Of a DNA stretch of 64,000 bases, positions 38,360 to 47,385 are shown one piece after another. Position 1 is the first letter of the stretch; each line of letters starts with the position of its first letter. A model generated the notes under the pieces. The model made no database searches. It worked only from the letters and a program-made list of their open reading frames with translations, and was not told where the DNA came from. Position numbers and translations under genes: made by a program. Source of the stretch: Phytoactinopolyspora halophila (lineage in GTDB: Bacteria; Actinomycetota; Actinomycetes; Jiangellales; Jiangellaceae); contig NZ_QMIG01000002.1 of the NCBI RefSeq assembly GCF_003287285.1, positions 248,001 through 312,000 on the forward strand. Direction: 5' to 3'.

Positions 38360-39052
38360 TCACGTCGGCAGGGTGATCCAGGTGGCCAGCGCCCGGCCAA
38401 GCTCGTGGCCACCCGCGGAGTAGATGGTGGTGGCCGTCCAGGTCTTTCGGCCTTCACCGCCGAGGAGCTGTCCCATGACGACGCACACCTCGCCGGCACT
38501 CGGCGTTGCCTCGATCCGGGCGGCCATCCGGCCCAGCACCATGGGCCGCCCCTCGATCGGCGCGGTCCATCCACCCGGGCAATCGAGTCCGGCCCACACC
38601 CGGCGCACGTCACCGGCGTCGTCCTCGGAGACCGTCCAGAGACACGCGGTGCGTTCGCCGTCCAGCCGACCCGGAAACAGCCGCATGCCGTCGCCCGCCT
38701 CCCGGAGGGGACCACAGACGAAACACTCCGGGAAGGGGTGCTCGGCCAGGCCCGGGTATGCCGCCGACGCGGCACGCGCCTCGGCGACGTCGACGGGCGG
38801 CACCGCGACGGAACCCTCCATCGCCGACGGGGCCGGCACGCCCTCAGCGACCGTCTCGTCACCCTCGACGAGCCGCGCCCCGCCGTCGCCCGGCACGATC
38901 TCCAGCGGCACCTCCAGCGGTGGTGGTTTGCGCAGCGTCACCTCCACGACCGGGGCCTGCATGTGCGCCGCGACGAGACCGCAGACGTAGCCACCGTTGC
39001 CCGATGAGACCGGTCCGCGAAAGCGCCGGTCGATGCTCAGCCTCATGTCCAT
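38360..39052 (-). CDS. Hotdog-fold thioesterase-like protein
   Basis: 230-residue protein. The N-terminus (DRRFRGPVSSGNGGYVCGLVAAHM) and the middle Cys-rich FPECFVCGP motif resemble actinobacterial proteins annotated as hotdog or acyl-CoA thioesterase-like. No residue set proves catalysis, and the substrate is unknown. ATG, with an in-frame ATG two codons on; no strong ribosome site. It is divergent from nagA by 58 bp, so the dre-like site there may affect both. Confidence 0.65.
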   Translation of the reverse strand: MDMRLSIDRRFRGPVSSGNGGYVCGLVAAHMQAPVVEVTLRKPPPLEVPLEIVPGDGGARLVEGDETVAEGVPAPSAMEGSVAVPPVDVAEARAASAAYPGLAEHPFPECFVCGPLREAGDGMRLFPGRLDGERTACLWTVSEDDAGDVRRVWAGLDCPGGWTAPIEGRPMVLGRMAARIEATPSAGEVCVVMGQLLGGEGRKTWTATTIYSAGGHELGRALATWITLPT

Positions 39053-39100
39053 GACGGTAGCCGATCAAGGCCTGGTGCACGGGCAGCGCCGAGACGGTAC

Positions 39101-39110
39101 GGTCTAGACC
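39101..39110. promoter_or_regulatory. DasR (dre-type) operator core at nagA start
   Basis: GGTCTAGACC is the perfect 10-bp core of the DasR-responsive element (consensus A[C/G]TGGTCTAGACCA[C/G]T, known from Streptomyces). It abuts the nagA ATG directly, so DasR would block transcription at the start, and nagA mRNA may be leaderless. Confidence 0.75.
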
Positions 39111-40241
39111 ATGACCGTAATCGCTGGTGGCTCGGTGGTCACGTCCCATGGTCCCCTCGACGGCGGCTGGGTGCGTATCCAGGACGGCCGGATCGCCGCG
39201 ATCGGCCAGGGCGCACCGCCGTACCCGGCCGATACGACCTTCGACGGGTGGCTCGTCCCGGGATTCGTCGACATTCACAGCCACGGCGGAGGCGGGGCGA
39301 GCGTCGTCGGAGGCGACCACGAGGACGTACGGACCTTTGCCGAGACGCATCGCAGGCATGGCACGACGACCCTCATGGCAAGCCTGGTGACGGGCTTCCC
39401 GGACGATCTGGAGCGCGACGTACATGCGCTCGCCGACATGGTGGACGACGGGCTGGTTGCCGGCATCCACCTGGAAGGGCCGTGGATATCACCGCAGCGG
39501 CGAGGCGCACACGACCCGCATGCCCTGGCCGCGCCGGACCCGTCGACGGTACGGCGATTGCTCGACGCGGGCCGCGGCCGGATCCGGATGGTGACGCTCG
39601 CCCCCGAGCTCGATCAAGGCATGGCGGCAGTTCGCGAGATCGCCGATACCGGCGCGATCGCCGCGATCGGCCACACCGACAGCTCGTTCGACGTGGCACG
39701 GGAGGCCATAGATGCCGGCGCCACCGTGGCCACGCACCTGTTCAACGCCATGGCGCCCGTCCATCACCGCAATCCCGGGCCGATCGTCGCGCTCCTCGAT
39801 GACCCACGCGTCACCGTCGAGCTCATTCTCGACGGCGCGCACGTGCACGAGGCCATCGCGGCACACGTCCACCGGTCCGCCGGTGCCGAGCGCATCGCGC
39901 TGGTTACCGATGCGATGTCGGCCGCCGGTGCGGGTGATGGTGACTACGTCCTGGGCGATCTCGCCGTCCGGGTCGAGGACGGCATCGCCCGCCTCGTGGA
40001 CGGGGGTTCGATCGCCGGTAGCACCCTCACCATGGATCAGGCCTTCCGATTCGCCGTCACGCGCGCCAACTTCTCGATCGCCGATGCGGTGCACGCCGCG
40101 TCGACCACGCCGGCGAGGGCCCTCGGCATCGCGCACCGCACGGGCGCCATCTCCGAGGGATATGACGCTGACCTCGTCCTCCTCGACGACGAGCTCACCG
40201 TCCAGGCAGTCATGGTGCGGGGTACCTGGGTCGCTTCCTGA
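39111..40241 (+). CDS. nagA: N-acetylglucosamine-6-phosphate deacetylase
   Basis: 376-residue amidohydrolase that removes the acetyl group of GlcNAc-6-phosphate, the first committed step of aminosugar use. Motifs: PGFVDIHSHGGGG (metal), HLEGPWISPQRRGAH (Glu ligand), IGHTDSSFD, HLFNAMAP and VTDAMSAAG (catalytic Asp region). The start codon is fixed by length and the divergent gene. It is followed 89 bp later by ideR. The DasR-type site at its start links it to GlcNAc-controlled genes. Confidence 0.95.
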   Translation: MTVIAGGSVVTSHGPLDGGWVRIQDGRIAAIGQGAPPYPADTTFDGWLVPGFVDIHSHGGGGASVVGGDHEDVRTFAETHRRHGTTTLMASLVTGFPDDLERDVHALADMVDDGLVAGIHLEGPWISPQRRGAHDPHALAAPDPSTVRRLLDAGRGRIRMVTLAPELDQGMAAVREIADTGAIAAIGHTDSSFDVAREAIDAGATVATHLFNAMAPVHHRNPGPIVALLDDPRVTVELILDGAHVHEAIAAHVHRSAGAERIALVTDAMSAAGAGDGDYVLGDLAVRVEDGIARLVDGGSIAGSTLTMDQAFRFAVTRANFSIADAVHAASTTPARALGIAHRTGAISEGYDADLVLLDDELTVQAVMVRGTWVAS

Positions 40242-40330
40242 TCGCGCTCGCCGAAAGGCACGAGCCATCTGGCGTCCGGGCGAGATAAGGTTGGGCTGAA
40301 GTGCGGGCACGAACAAGGAGAGCGGTCCCG

Positions 40331-41014
40331 GTGAGCGACCTGATCGACACCACGGAAATGTACCTCAAGACGATCTTCGAGCTTGAGGAAGAGGGTATCG
40401 TGCCCCTGCGCGCGCGGATCGCCGAGCGCTTGCACCAGTCCGGCCCGACGGTCAGCCAGACGGTATCGCGGATGGAGCGGGACGGTCTGCTCCATGTCGA
40501 CGAGGACCGACATCTCGAACTCACCGACAAGGGCCGGCTGCTGGCCACGCGCGTCATGCGCAAGCACCGGCTCGTCGAGCGGCTCCTGGTGGACGTCATC
40601 GGGCTCGACTGGGAACTGGTACACAACGAGGCCTGCCGGTGGGAACACGTCGTCTCCGAAGCCGTCGAACGACGTCTCGTCGATCTCCTCCACGAGCCGT
40701 CTACCGATCCTTACGGCAACCCGATCCCCGGCCTCGACGAGCTCAACATCGGCGAACACATCGAAGCCGCTCGCACGGGTACCTTGACACTTCGCCACGC
40801 CAGCAGCTCGGACGGCCGGGCCGTGACGATCCGGCACATCGGTGAACCGCTCCAGGTGGACGAGAAGCTGCTCTCGGATTTCCGGCGTGCCTCGATCATG
40901 CCCGGTTACACCGTCCGGGCGACGACCAAGGATTCCGGCATTCAGCTCTGGGGAACCGAGAGCGTCGATTTGGCCACGGCGGACGCGAATCACGTCTTCG
41001 TCAGTACCGGGTGA
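40331..41014 (+). CDS. ideR: Iron-dependent repressor, DtxR/IdeR family
   Basis: 227-residue repressor with all three domains: winged helix (LRARIAERLHQSGPTVSQTVSRMERDGLL), dimerisation and metal domain, and C-terminal SH3-like domain (PGYTVRATTKDSGIQLWG). Metal ligands of the IdeR type are intact: Met10, the His and Glu of MRKHRLVERLL, and Cys/Glu/His of NEACRWEHV. It should repress iron uptake and siderophore genes when Fe(II) is plentiful. GTG start with AAGGAG 11 nt upstream; the open frame extends ten codons further but without a site. Confidence 0.95.
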   Translation: MSDLIDTTEMYLKTIFELEEEGIVPLRARIAERLHQSGPTVSQTVSRMERDGLLHVDEDRHLELTDKGRLLATRVMRKHRLVERLLVDVIGLDWELVHNEACRWEHVVSEAVERRLVDLLHEPSTDPYGNPIPGLDELNIGEHIEAARTGTLTLRHASSSDGRAVTIRHIGEPLQVDEKLLSDFRRASIMPGYTVRATTKDSGIQLWGTESVDLATADANHVFVSTG

Positions 41015-41044
41015 GCTGCGCGAGCGCTCCCCGCCGATCAACCC

Positions 41045-41308
41045 TCAAAGTTTGCGAACGTGCTGGACCAGGATGCCGGGCGCGCTTTCCGTGGTCTGTG
41101 GCTCCGGTGCCGGAACGCCCACCACCTCGACCTCGTCGCCGAGTTCTGCCGTGCTCGCGAACGGTCCAAGCAACTCGACGTGTCCTTCTTCGGTCTCGAG
41201 CTCAAGGACGCCACCCCGGCGTGCCGGCATCAGCTTGCCCCGCCGGGTCACGGTGGTCAGCGCATCCGAAGACGGCAGCGGCTCGCCGAACTCCTGAACG
41301 TCACTCAT
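41045..41308 (-). CDS. Small hypothetical protein, SH3/OB-like
   Basis: 87 residues with alternating strands (LTTVTRRGKLMPARRGGVLELETEEGHVELLGPF...LGDEVEVVGVPAPEPQ), the pattern of a small beta-barrel like SH3 or OB folds. ATG without a visible ribosome site. It is convergent with ideR with 30 bp between stops. I do not recognise a named family. Confidence 0.55.
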   Translation of the reverse strand: MSDVQEFGEPLPSSDALTTVTRRGKLMPARRGGVLELETEEGHVELLGPFASTAELGDEVEVVGVPAPEPQTTESAPGILVQHVRKL

Positions 41309-41429
41309 AGCGTCCGAGTATGAAGGTTCTGTGACCCTTGAGACTACTCACTTCCCCCGATCGGTGACGAGTCTCACTGGATAACCCCCATATATCGATC
41401 CCTCAATTGCACCAGAAATCAGAGCGAGA

Positions 41430-42071
41430 ATGGAGCGCATGGACCTGCTCAGCCGCTGGAGTGCCGTTGCCGGCGATTCGCCAGCAGCGCGCCGCCGGGG
41501 GAGGGAATTGCTGGCGCGCTGGTCGCAACCACACCGCCACTACCACTCGACGGCTCACCTGCGAAACATCCTGGAGGCGCTCGACCTCCTGGCCGAGGAG
41601 ATCAGAACACCGTCGACGGTCCAGCTCGCAGCGTGGTTCCACGACGCCGTCTACGACGGCAACCCCGGCGACGACGAGCGGGCGAGCGCCGCCCTGGCCG
41701 CGCACGTCCTCCCGACGATCGGGTTCACCCGGGCCGAGGCCGACGAGGTGGCCCGCCTGGTGCGGCTGACGATCGGGCACGATCCCGCGCCCGATGACGC
41801 CGACGGAGCCGCCCTGTGCGACGCCGATCTGTCCGTACTCGGCGCCGACCCGGACGGCTACGAGGCGTACACGCGGGCCGTTCGCCTCGATTACGCTCAC
41901 GTGCCCGAGGACACGTTCCGCCGCGCCAGGGCCGCGGTCCTGGCGCAGCTACTGAACAAGGAGTCGCTCTTTCACACGCCGACGGGTCGCGCGCTCTGGG
42001 AAGGTGCGGCCCGCCGAAACGTCGGCGACGAGCTCCGCCACCTCCGCCAGTCCACAGGGCACGATCGCTAG
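41430..42071 (+). CDS. HD-superfamily metal-dependent hydrolase
   Basis: 213-residue predicted phosphohydrolase. RHYHSTAHLRNIL supplies metal-binding histidines and AAWFHDAVYDG is the HD motif itself. Annotated relatives are called predicted metal-dependent HD phosphohydrolases; the substrate is not known. ATG start; another ATG three codons on has GGAG just before it and may be the real one. Its last 4 bases overlap the convergent acyltransferase gene. Confidence 0.82.
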   Translation: MERMDLLSRWSAVAGDSPAARRRGRELLARWSQPHRHYHSTAHLRNILEALDLLAEEIRTPSTVQLAAWFHDAVYDGNPGDDERASAALAAHVLPTIGFTRAEADEVARLVRLTIGHDPAPDDADGAALCDADLSVLGADPDGYEAYTRAVRLDYAHVPEDTFRRARAAVLAQLLNKESLFHTPTGRALWEGAARRNVGDELRHLRQSTGHDR

Positions 42072-43219
42072 CTCAGCGACAGGGCCCGGCGAATCCGCTG
42101 TTCGATCGGCGCGAAGATCGCGACCAGGATCGCCAGCACGGGCACGGGAGCGATCAGCCACAACGGGCGGCGCATCCACCATTCCGCCGTCGGCTCACTC
42201 ACCGGCGTGAACCCGAGCCCTTCGGCTGCCAGGAAGGCGGCGAGCATCGCGGTCATGTGCCACAGGAAGACGGTGAGCAGGACACCGCCCAGGAGAACGA
42301 CCAGCCGATACGGCACTCGCCGTTGCAACCAGCGGTTCAGGATCGGAGCCGCCAGCATGATCAGGCCAGTCTGGCCGATCGCTAGCGCAGCGATCACAGC
42401 GGTAGTGGGCCACATGGGACTAACCTGCTCGCCCGGGATGGAGACCATCGAGCGCGGGTAGGCATCGTGCACGGTGGCCAGTGCGACGATCGAATAGCCA
42501 CCAACGGCCAGCGCGCACCGGCGCCAATACTGGTCGAGGTAACCGTCCCGCCACAGGTAGCCGAGCTGGTGCACGAAGATCCACACCACCGCCGAGTTCA
42601 CGTAGCCCAGCCATTCCTGATCCCCGGCGAATCTGCCCACGTCGACGACGGCCACCGCGACGCCCAGAAACACCGAGCTCATGGGGCCGAACCGGCGATG
42701 CATACGGGCGGTCAGCGGCACCATGAGCGTGGCCCACGTATACGCCGCGAGGAACCACAGGGGCGTGAACACCAACGGCATGACGTTCAGCGCACCCGTG
42801 TAGTCCGGAATCGTAACTCGGGCGATGACGTCGATGATCACCCAGACGAGGATGAACACGAGCGCCGGAAGAACGAGCCGGCCCAGCCGCCGCCACACGA
42901 AGGCGAGCGTCCCCTGCCCGGAGCGCACCACCGAGTCCCATCCGGTCAGGTTGGCGAAGCCACCGATGATGAAGAAGATCGGCATGACCTGAAACAGCCA
43001 GGTGAGCAACCATCCGCCGGCCACATGCTCGATCGGGTTGGGGTTGACGATCTGGCCGTCTTGCCGATGGGTGATGGAAAAGACCCAATGCCACAGGATG
43101 ACCACGCAGATCGCCGCGACGCGCAGGAAATCGGCGGCCCGGTTCCGGTCGGCAGGCGTCTCGTCGACACGCTCATCGACCTGGGCTATGACGCTTCGAA
43201 ACCGCTCGGAAGAGCGCAT
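42068..43219 (-). CDS. Acyltransferase-3 family membrane protein
   Basis: 383-residue integral membrane protein of the OafA-type acyltransferase family, which O-acylates surface polysaccharides or small molecules. About ten hydrophobic segments. The early segment with NRAADFLRVAAICVVILWHW carries the conserved Arg and His of this family. ATG chosen at MRSSERF; the frame is open 13 codons further into the next gene. It is directly downstream of the DUF4031-cutC pair. Confidence 0.85.
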   Translation of the reverse strand: MRSSERFRSVIAQVDERVDETPADRNRAADFLRVAAICVVILWHWVFSITHRQDGQIVNPNPIEHVAGGWLLTWLFQVMPIFFIIGGFANLTGWDSVVRSGQGTLAFVWRRLGRLVLPALVFILVWVIIDVIARVTIPDYTGALNVMPLVFTPLWFLAAYTWATLMVPLTARMHRRFGPMSSVFLGVAVAVVDVGRFAGDQEWLGYVNSAVVWIFVHQLGYLWRDGYLDQYWRRCALAVGGYSIVALATVHDAYPRSMVSIPGEQVSPMWPTTAVIAALAIGQTGLIMLAAPILNRWLQRRVPYRLVVLLGGVLLTVFLWHMTAMLAAFLAAEGLGFTPVSEPTAEWWMRRPLWLIAPVPVLAILVAIFAPIEQRIRRALSLS

Positions 43220-43223
43220 ACGT

Positions 43224-43481
43224 TCAGTGTGCCTTGCGACGACGCAAGCCGGACGCATTCAGCCGGGAGAGGAGTTCGCGCCCGCTGACCGGTTGCGCTC
43301 CCGCCGCGATCGCCGCCTCGTACATCGACGCCGGAACATCGTAGTGATCTCCATCGAAGCCGCGCTCCGGCAGCCCCAGCTGAGCCGCGAACGCGTGCAA
43401 CTCCGCGTAGGACTCGTCCGATATCAAGTGCGACCAGAAGCGGCCGTGAGCAGGCCAGATAGGCCGATCGATCAAAATCAC
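43224..43481 (-). CDS. DUF4031 family protein
   Basis: 85-residue soluble protein of the DUF4031 family of unknown function (ILIDRPIWPAHGRFWSHLISD, DHYDVPASMYEAAIAAGA). Its GTG start overlaps the cutC stop in a four-base GTGA, so it is translated together with cutC. Only 4 bp then separate it from the acyltransferase start. Confidence 0.88.
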   Translation of the reverse strand: MILIDRPIWPAHGRFWSHLISDESYAELHAFAAQLGLPERGFDGDHYDVPASMYEAAIAAGAQPVSGRELLSRLNASGLRRRKAH

Positions 43482-44182
43482 AGCCCCGCCACCGTATCAT
43501 CGATGAGCGTCCGCCAGGAGCGTACGAGGCGCGCGTCGACGTAAGCCTTCCACGTTCGGTCGGGACGCGCCGCACTGCCGATGTGATACTTGCGAACACC
43601 GGCGCGCGCGAGCCACGGCACGTGTTCTGGAGCCAGACCACCGCCCGCCATCATCAGCTCGGCGACCACCGGCGAGTCCGCTGCCCTCTGGCACAGCTCA
43701 TCCAGCCCATCTTTGACACCACGTACGGAACCCGCCGTCAGGACCGTGTCGACGCCCGGCAGCAATGCCACGACGTCCCACGCCCGGTCGTGATCCAGAG
43801 TGTGGTCGATGGCCCGATGAAACGTCCATGGCGCCCCGCTCAGTTCGTCTATCAACGTGGTCATCGCCTCGACGTCCACCTCAACGGAAGGGTTCAGGAA
43901 ACCGAGCACGAAACCGTCGGCCCCTGCCGCGTAGAGCTGGTGTGCCGCTCCCATCAAGCGACTCAGCTCCGATCCGCTCGTGGCGAAGCCGTCGTTGGCC
44001 CGCAGCATGACTCGCAGCGGAAGATTACATTCCCGTTTCAGATCACGTACGGTCTGCACCGACGGCGTCAGGCCGTCGGCGTCCATGTCGGCCGCGACTT
44101 CGAGCCGATCCGCACCACCTTCGACCGCTCCTGCTGCATCTCCAGGCCCCAGAGCGATGACTTCAAGCAATGGCCGCACCAC
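43478..44182 (-). CDS. cutC: CutC-family copper homeostasis protein
   Basis: 234-residue TIM-barrel protein. LLEVIALGPGDAAGAVEGGADRLEV, SELSRLMGAAHQLYAAGADGFVLGFL, TFHRAIDHT and VLTAGS(V)RGVKDGL are hallmarks of CutC. The original copper role is disputed and some relatives may act in other metabolism. GTG start (a second GTG follows). It is coupled to DUF4031 downstream. A small gene diverges 55 bp upstream. Confidence 0.9.
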   Translation of the reverse strand: MVRPLLEVIALGPGDAAGAVEGGADRLEVAADMDADGLTPSVQTVRDLKRECNLPLRVMLRANDGFATSGSELSRLMGAAHQLYAAGADGFVLGFLNPSVEVDVEAMTTLIDELSGAPWTFHRAIDHTLDHDRAWDVVALLPGVDTVLTAGSVRGVKDGLDELCQRAADSPVVAELMMAGGGLAPEHVPWLARAGVRKYHIGSAARPDRTWKAYVDARLVRSWRTLIDDTVAGL

Positions 44183-44237
44183 AGTGCACAGTGTGCCAGG
44201 TCGATCACATGCAGAGAAGGTGGCAATATCGGGGGAT

Positions 44238-44585
44238 GTGACCAACGACAACGTCTTGCTAGCCGCCCGCGCTCGCGTCCTACGCGACATGACCAGCCAT
44301 GGTGTGGACACCGCACGGGCAGTCGACATCCTCGACGAAGTACTGAGCGAGCGGCGCTGGTGGATCGAGCAATGGCCCGAGGGCTCCGATTACGTCGACG
44401 GCCAGGTGGCACAAGACGTGCAAGACCGGATGCTCGACGCGGGCCTGGGCCGCTGGCCGCGATGCACGTCGTGTGACGAGACGCAGCAGCACGAGTTGCG
44501 GATCGAGCCCGAACTCGGCCCCGAACCGCGATGGATCTGCGAGAAGGCCGGTATCACGGTCGCACCGCTGGGCTCTCTCACCTGA
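44238..44585 (+). CDS. Small hypothetical protein with Cys pair
   Basis: 115 residues. Helical N-terminal half (ARARVLRDMTSHGVDTARAVDILDEVLSERRWWIEQWPEG), then CTSCDETQQHELRIEPELG and a single Cys (WICEKAGI), suggesting a partial zinc knuckle. GTG start after GGGGGA. The sequence pattern is like uncharacterised actinobacterial proteins. It is divergent from cutC. Confidence 0.65.
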   Translation: MTNDNVLLAARARVLRDMTSHGVDTARAVDILDEVLSERRWWIEQWPEGSDYVDGQVAQDVQDRMLDAGLGRWPRCTSCDETQQHELRIEPELGPEPRWICEKAGITVAPLGSLT

Positions 44586-44659
44586 CGCTCCGGGAATACT
44601 CCGGTCGCTGGCATTGTTAGCTCCTTCCTGCCAGCCAGACCAGCCCCTGGAGGTCATCG

Positions 44660-47326
44660 GTGGAGACGGAGCTCCTTCGCTCGTCAGTTACCTTTCAATC
44701 CCATGACCCACCACGAAGCGGGCGTTTCGTCCCGTCAGCTCCCGAGTCCGGCAGTCATTCCGAATGGTCCCTTGCCGAGGCCGTGCCCGCGCTGTGCTCG
44801 GTGGCACGGCCCGCACACCCGGTAGCGGAGTTCTGGCGGGCCGCCACCTTGACGGCTCTCACGCTGGTCAAACAGCGTCGGATCGAGCCATACGTGACCG
44901 GCGCCGGTGACGTCGCGTGGCGGCTCGCCGAACTGTCTCCCGCCGAGTTGCAACGGCTCCACGACCTGGAATCCAGCGCGCCCCCGGGAATCACCGACGT
45001 GCGTGCCTACCTGGACGCCGTCGCCGACTATCTGGCGAATCCGGACATGGCCGCAGGTGTGACGGTCTCGCTTCGGATCGAGCTTCCTGGCGGTCTCGCC
45101 GCCCTCGAACGTGACGAACCGGACGGGCGGTTCCTCGCGATCGTCCACACCCGCAGCGTCGCCGATCCGGAGCGCGCCGCCGACGCGGCGGATCTCTGGG
45201 AACACACGGACCAGTTCGGGCTCGGGGCGCGGGCCGCCACGATGCTCGCGCTGCGACGCGCAGCCTCCGCATGGCAGCCCTTGAACCGTCTCCTGCGCCA
45301 GCCCGTTCCCGGACAGCTGCTCCTCGACGACGACGAGATGGCCGACCTTCTCGGTGGAGGGGCCGAGCGCCTGGCCGACATCGGCGTCGAGGTCGCATGG
45401 CCGGTCGAGCTCGGCGCCGACCTGACCGCGACGGCCGTCATCCCGAGTGCCGGCCCGCTGGCGCCGGACCCCGGCCAGCCCGGCGCCGGGCCAGCTCCCG
45501 CCCTCCTGGACCCGTCCGAGACGCTGCACATGGGCTGGCGATTCAGCCTCGGGGGCGCCGAGCTCGATACGGAGGAACGCGAGGCCCTCGCCCGGGCCCG
45601 CCAGCCGTTCGTACGGCTGGGTGAACGCTGGACACTGGTCGACCCCCGCATAGCACAGCGGGCAGCCCAGACCGATCTCAAGGCGGTGAACGCCATCGAG
45701 GCGCTCGGGGCGGCTCTCACCGGAACCACGGAGATCGACGGCGAACGCGTCGCCGTCGACCCGACAGGATGGCTGCGCGTGCTCGTCGAGCAGCTGTCCG
45801 ACCCCGAGTCGGGCACCGAACGTGTCGTTGCTCCCGCTGGCCTCACGGCCACCCTTCGCGACTACCAGCTGCGTGGCTTGCGCTGGCTGCACCAGCTGAC
45901 CTCGATCGGGCTCGGTGCCTGTCTCGCCGACGACATGGGACTCGGCAAGACGATCACCGTCATCGCCCTGCACCTGCATCGCCAGAGCAATCCGTCGACC
46001 GCGGGTACCACGCTCGTGGTCTGTCCCGCATCAGTCATGAGCAACTGGGAGCGGGAGATCGCACGTTTCGCACCCGGCACTCCGGTCCGGCGCTACCACG
46101 GCTCCCGACGGCGGCTCGCCCGCGACCTCGAGGATTCTGCCGGTGGCTTCGTCATCACCACGTACGCCACGCTGCGCTCCGACGTTGCCGATGCCGTCGA
46201 TCACGACGATGACGACGACGGCGCTACCCTCACGACGGCGCCGTGGAGCATGATCATCGCCGACGAAGCCCAGCACATGAAGAATCCGCAGTCCAAGACG
46301 GCGCGGGCCATGCGTTCCGTCCCCGCGCCAGCACGTGTCGCACTCACCGGCACGCCGATCGAGAACAATCTCTCGGAACTGTGGGCGATTCTCGACTGGG
46401 CGACACCGGGGCTGCTCGGCTCGCATGCGGCGTTCCGCCGCCGCTGGGCCGACCCGATAGAGTCGGGCCGCCTCGAGCCCGAACGCCGCCGCGCCGCCGA
46501 CGAGGCGACGAAGCAGCTGAACCGGCTGGTCGGACCGTTCCTGCTGCGCCGGCGGAAGTCGGACCCCGGCATCGCGCCGGAGCTGCCGTCGAAGATCGAG
46601 ACCGACCGGCCGTTCCCGCTCTCCGCCGAACAGGTAGCGCTTTACGACCGGGTGACACGGGAAACCATGGAGCGGATCAGGTCCAGCCGCGGGATGGAAC
46701 GCCGCGGGCTGATCCTGGCGCTGCTGACTGCCCTGAAGCAGATCTGCAACCATCCCGCCCAGTATCAGAAGCAGCCGTTGGGTGCCGCCGGGCGGTCGGG
46801 AAAGCTCGATCTGCTGGACGAACTCATCACGAACATCACCGCCAGCGACGACGCGGTGCTGGTGTTCACCCAGTACGTGGCCATGGCCCGGCTGCTGGAA
46901 GAGCACTTCGCGCAGCGGGGTGTACCGGTCCAGGTGCTGCATGGCGGAACGCCGGTGGAGCAGCGAGAGGAGATGGTCCGCAGGTTCCAGGAAAGCCCAC
47001 CCGCCGAGACGCCGGTTTTCGTGCTCTCCCTCAAGGCAGCCGGTACCGGATTGAACCTCACCCGCGCCGGCCACGTGGTCCACTACGACCGCTGGTGGAA
47101 TCCGGCGGTCGAGGAGCAGGCCACTGACCGGGCATATCGAATCGGCCAGGATCGGTCTGTCCACGTGCACCGGCTGATCGCCGAAGGCACCGTCGAGGAC
47201 CGCATTACCACGCTGATGCGGCACAAGCGCGAACTCGCCGACGCGGTGCTCGCCTCGGGCGAGGCGGCGCTGAGCGAGCTCTCGGATGCCGAGCTGGTCG
47301 AGCTCGTCCAGCTCCATCAGAGCTAG
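44660..47326 (+). CDS. SNF2-family ATPase/helicase
   Basis: 888 residues. The N-terminal half holds a SNF2-associated region; the ATPase starts near 400. Motif I is DDMGLGKT (Lys430), motif II DEAQ (535-538), motif III TGTPIENNLSELW, and the C-terminal lobe ends with VFTQYVAMARLLEEHF, LSLKAAGTGLNL and RAYRIGQD. It probably moves on double-stranded DNA; bacterial relatives include RapA/HepA, which act on RNA polymerase. GTG start. A SWIM zinc finger gene follows 59 bp downstream, a pairing common in actinobacteria. Confidence 0.9.
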   Translation: METELLRSSVTFQSHDPPRSGRFVPSAPESGSHSEWSLAEAVPALCSVARPAHPVAEFWRAATLTALTLVKQRRIEPYVTGAGDVAWRLAELSPAELQRLHDLESSAPPGITDVRAYLDAVADYLANPDMAAGVTVSLRIELPGGLAALERDEPDGRFLAIVHTRSVADPERAADAADLWEHTDQFGLGARAATMLALRRAASAWQPLNRLLRQPVPGQLLLDDDEMADLLGGGAERLADIGVEVAWPVELGADLTATAVIPSAGPLAPDPGQPGAGPAPALLDPSETLHMGWRFSLGGAELDTEEREALARARQPFVRLGERWTLVDPRIAQRAAQTDLKAVNAIEALGAALTGTTEIDGERVAVDPTGWLRVLVEQLSDPESGTERVVAPAGLTATLRDYQLRGLRWLHQLTSIGLGACLADDMGLGKTITVIALHLHRQSNPSTAGTTLVVCPASVMSNWEREIARFAPGTPVRRYHGSRRRLARDLEDSAGGFVITTYATLRSDVADAVDHDDDDDGATLTTAPWSMIIADEAQHMKNPQSKTARAMRSVPAPARVALTGTPIENNLSELWAILDWATPGLLGSHAAFRRRWADPIESGRLEPERRRAADEATKQLNRLVGPFLLRRRKSDPGIAPELPSKIETDRPFPLSAEQVALYDRVTRETMERIRSSRGMERRGLILALLTALKQICNHPAQYQKQPLGAAGRSGKLDLLDELITNITASDDAVLVFTQYVAMARLLEEHFAQRGVPVQVLHGGTPVEQREEMVRRFQESPPAETPVFVLSLKAAGTGLNLTRAGHVVHYDRWWNPAVEEQATDRAYRIGQDRSVHVHRLIAEGTVEDRITTLMRHKRELADAVLASGEAALSELSDAELVELVQLHQS

Positions 47327-47385
47327 ATCGAAGGAGCTGCACCGGATCCGCCAGAGATTCACCACCATGCGAGGACGTCACCGAC

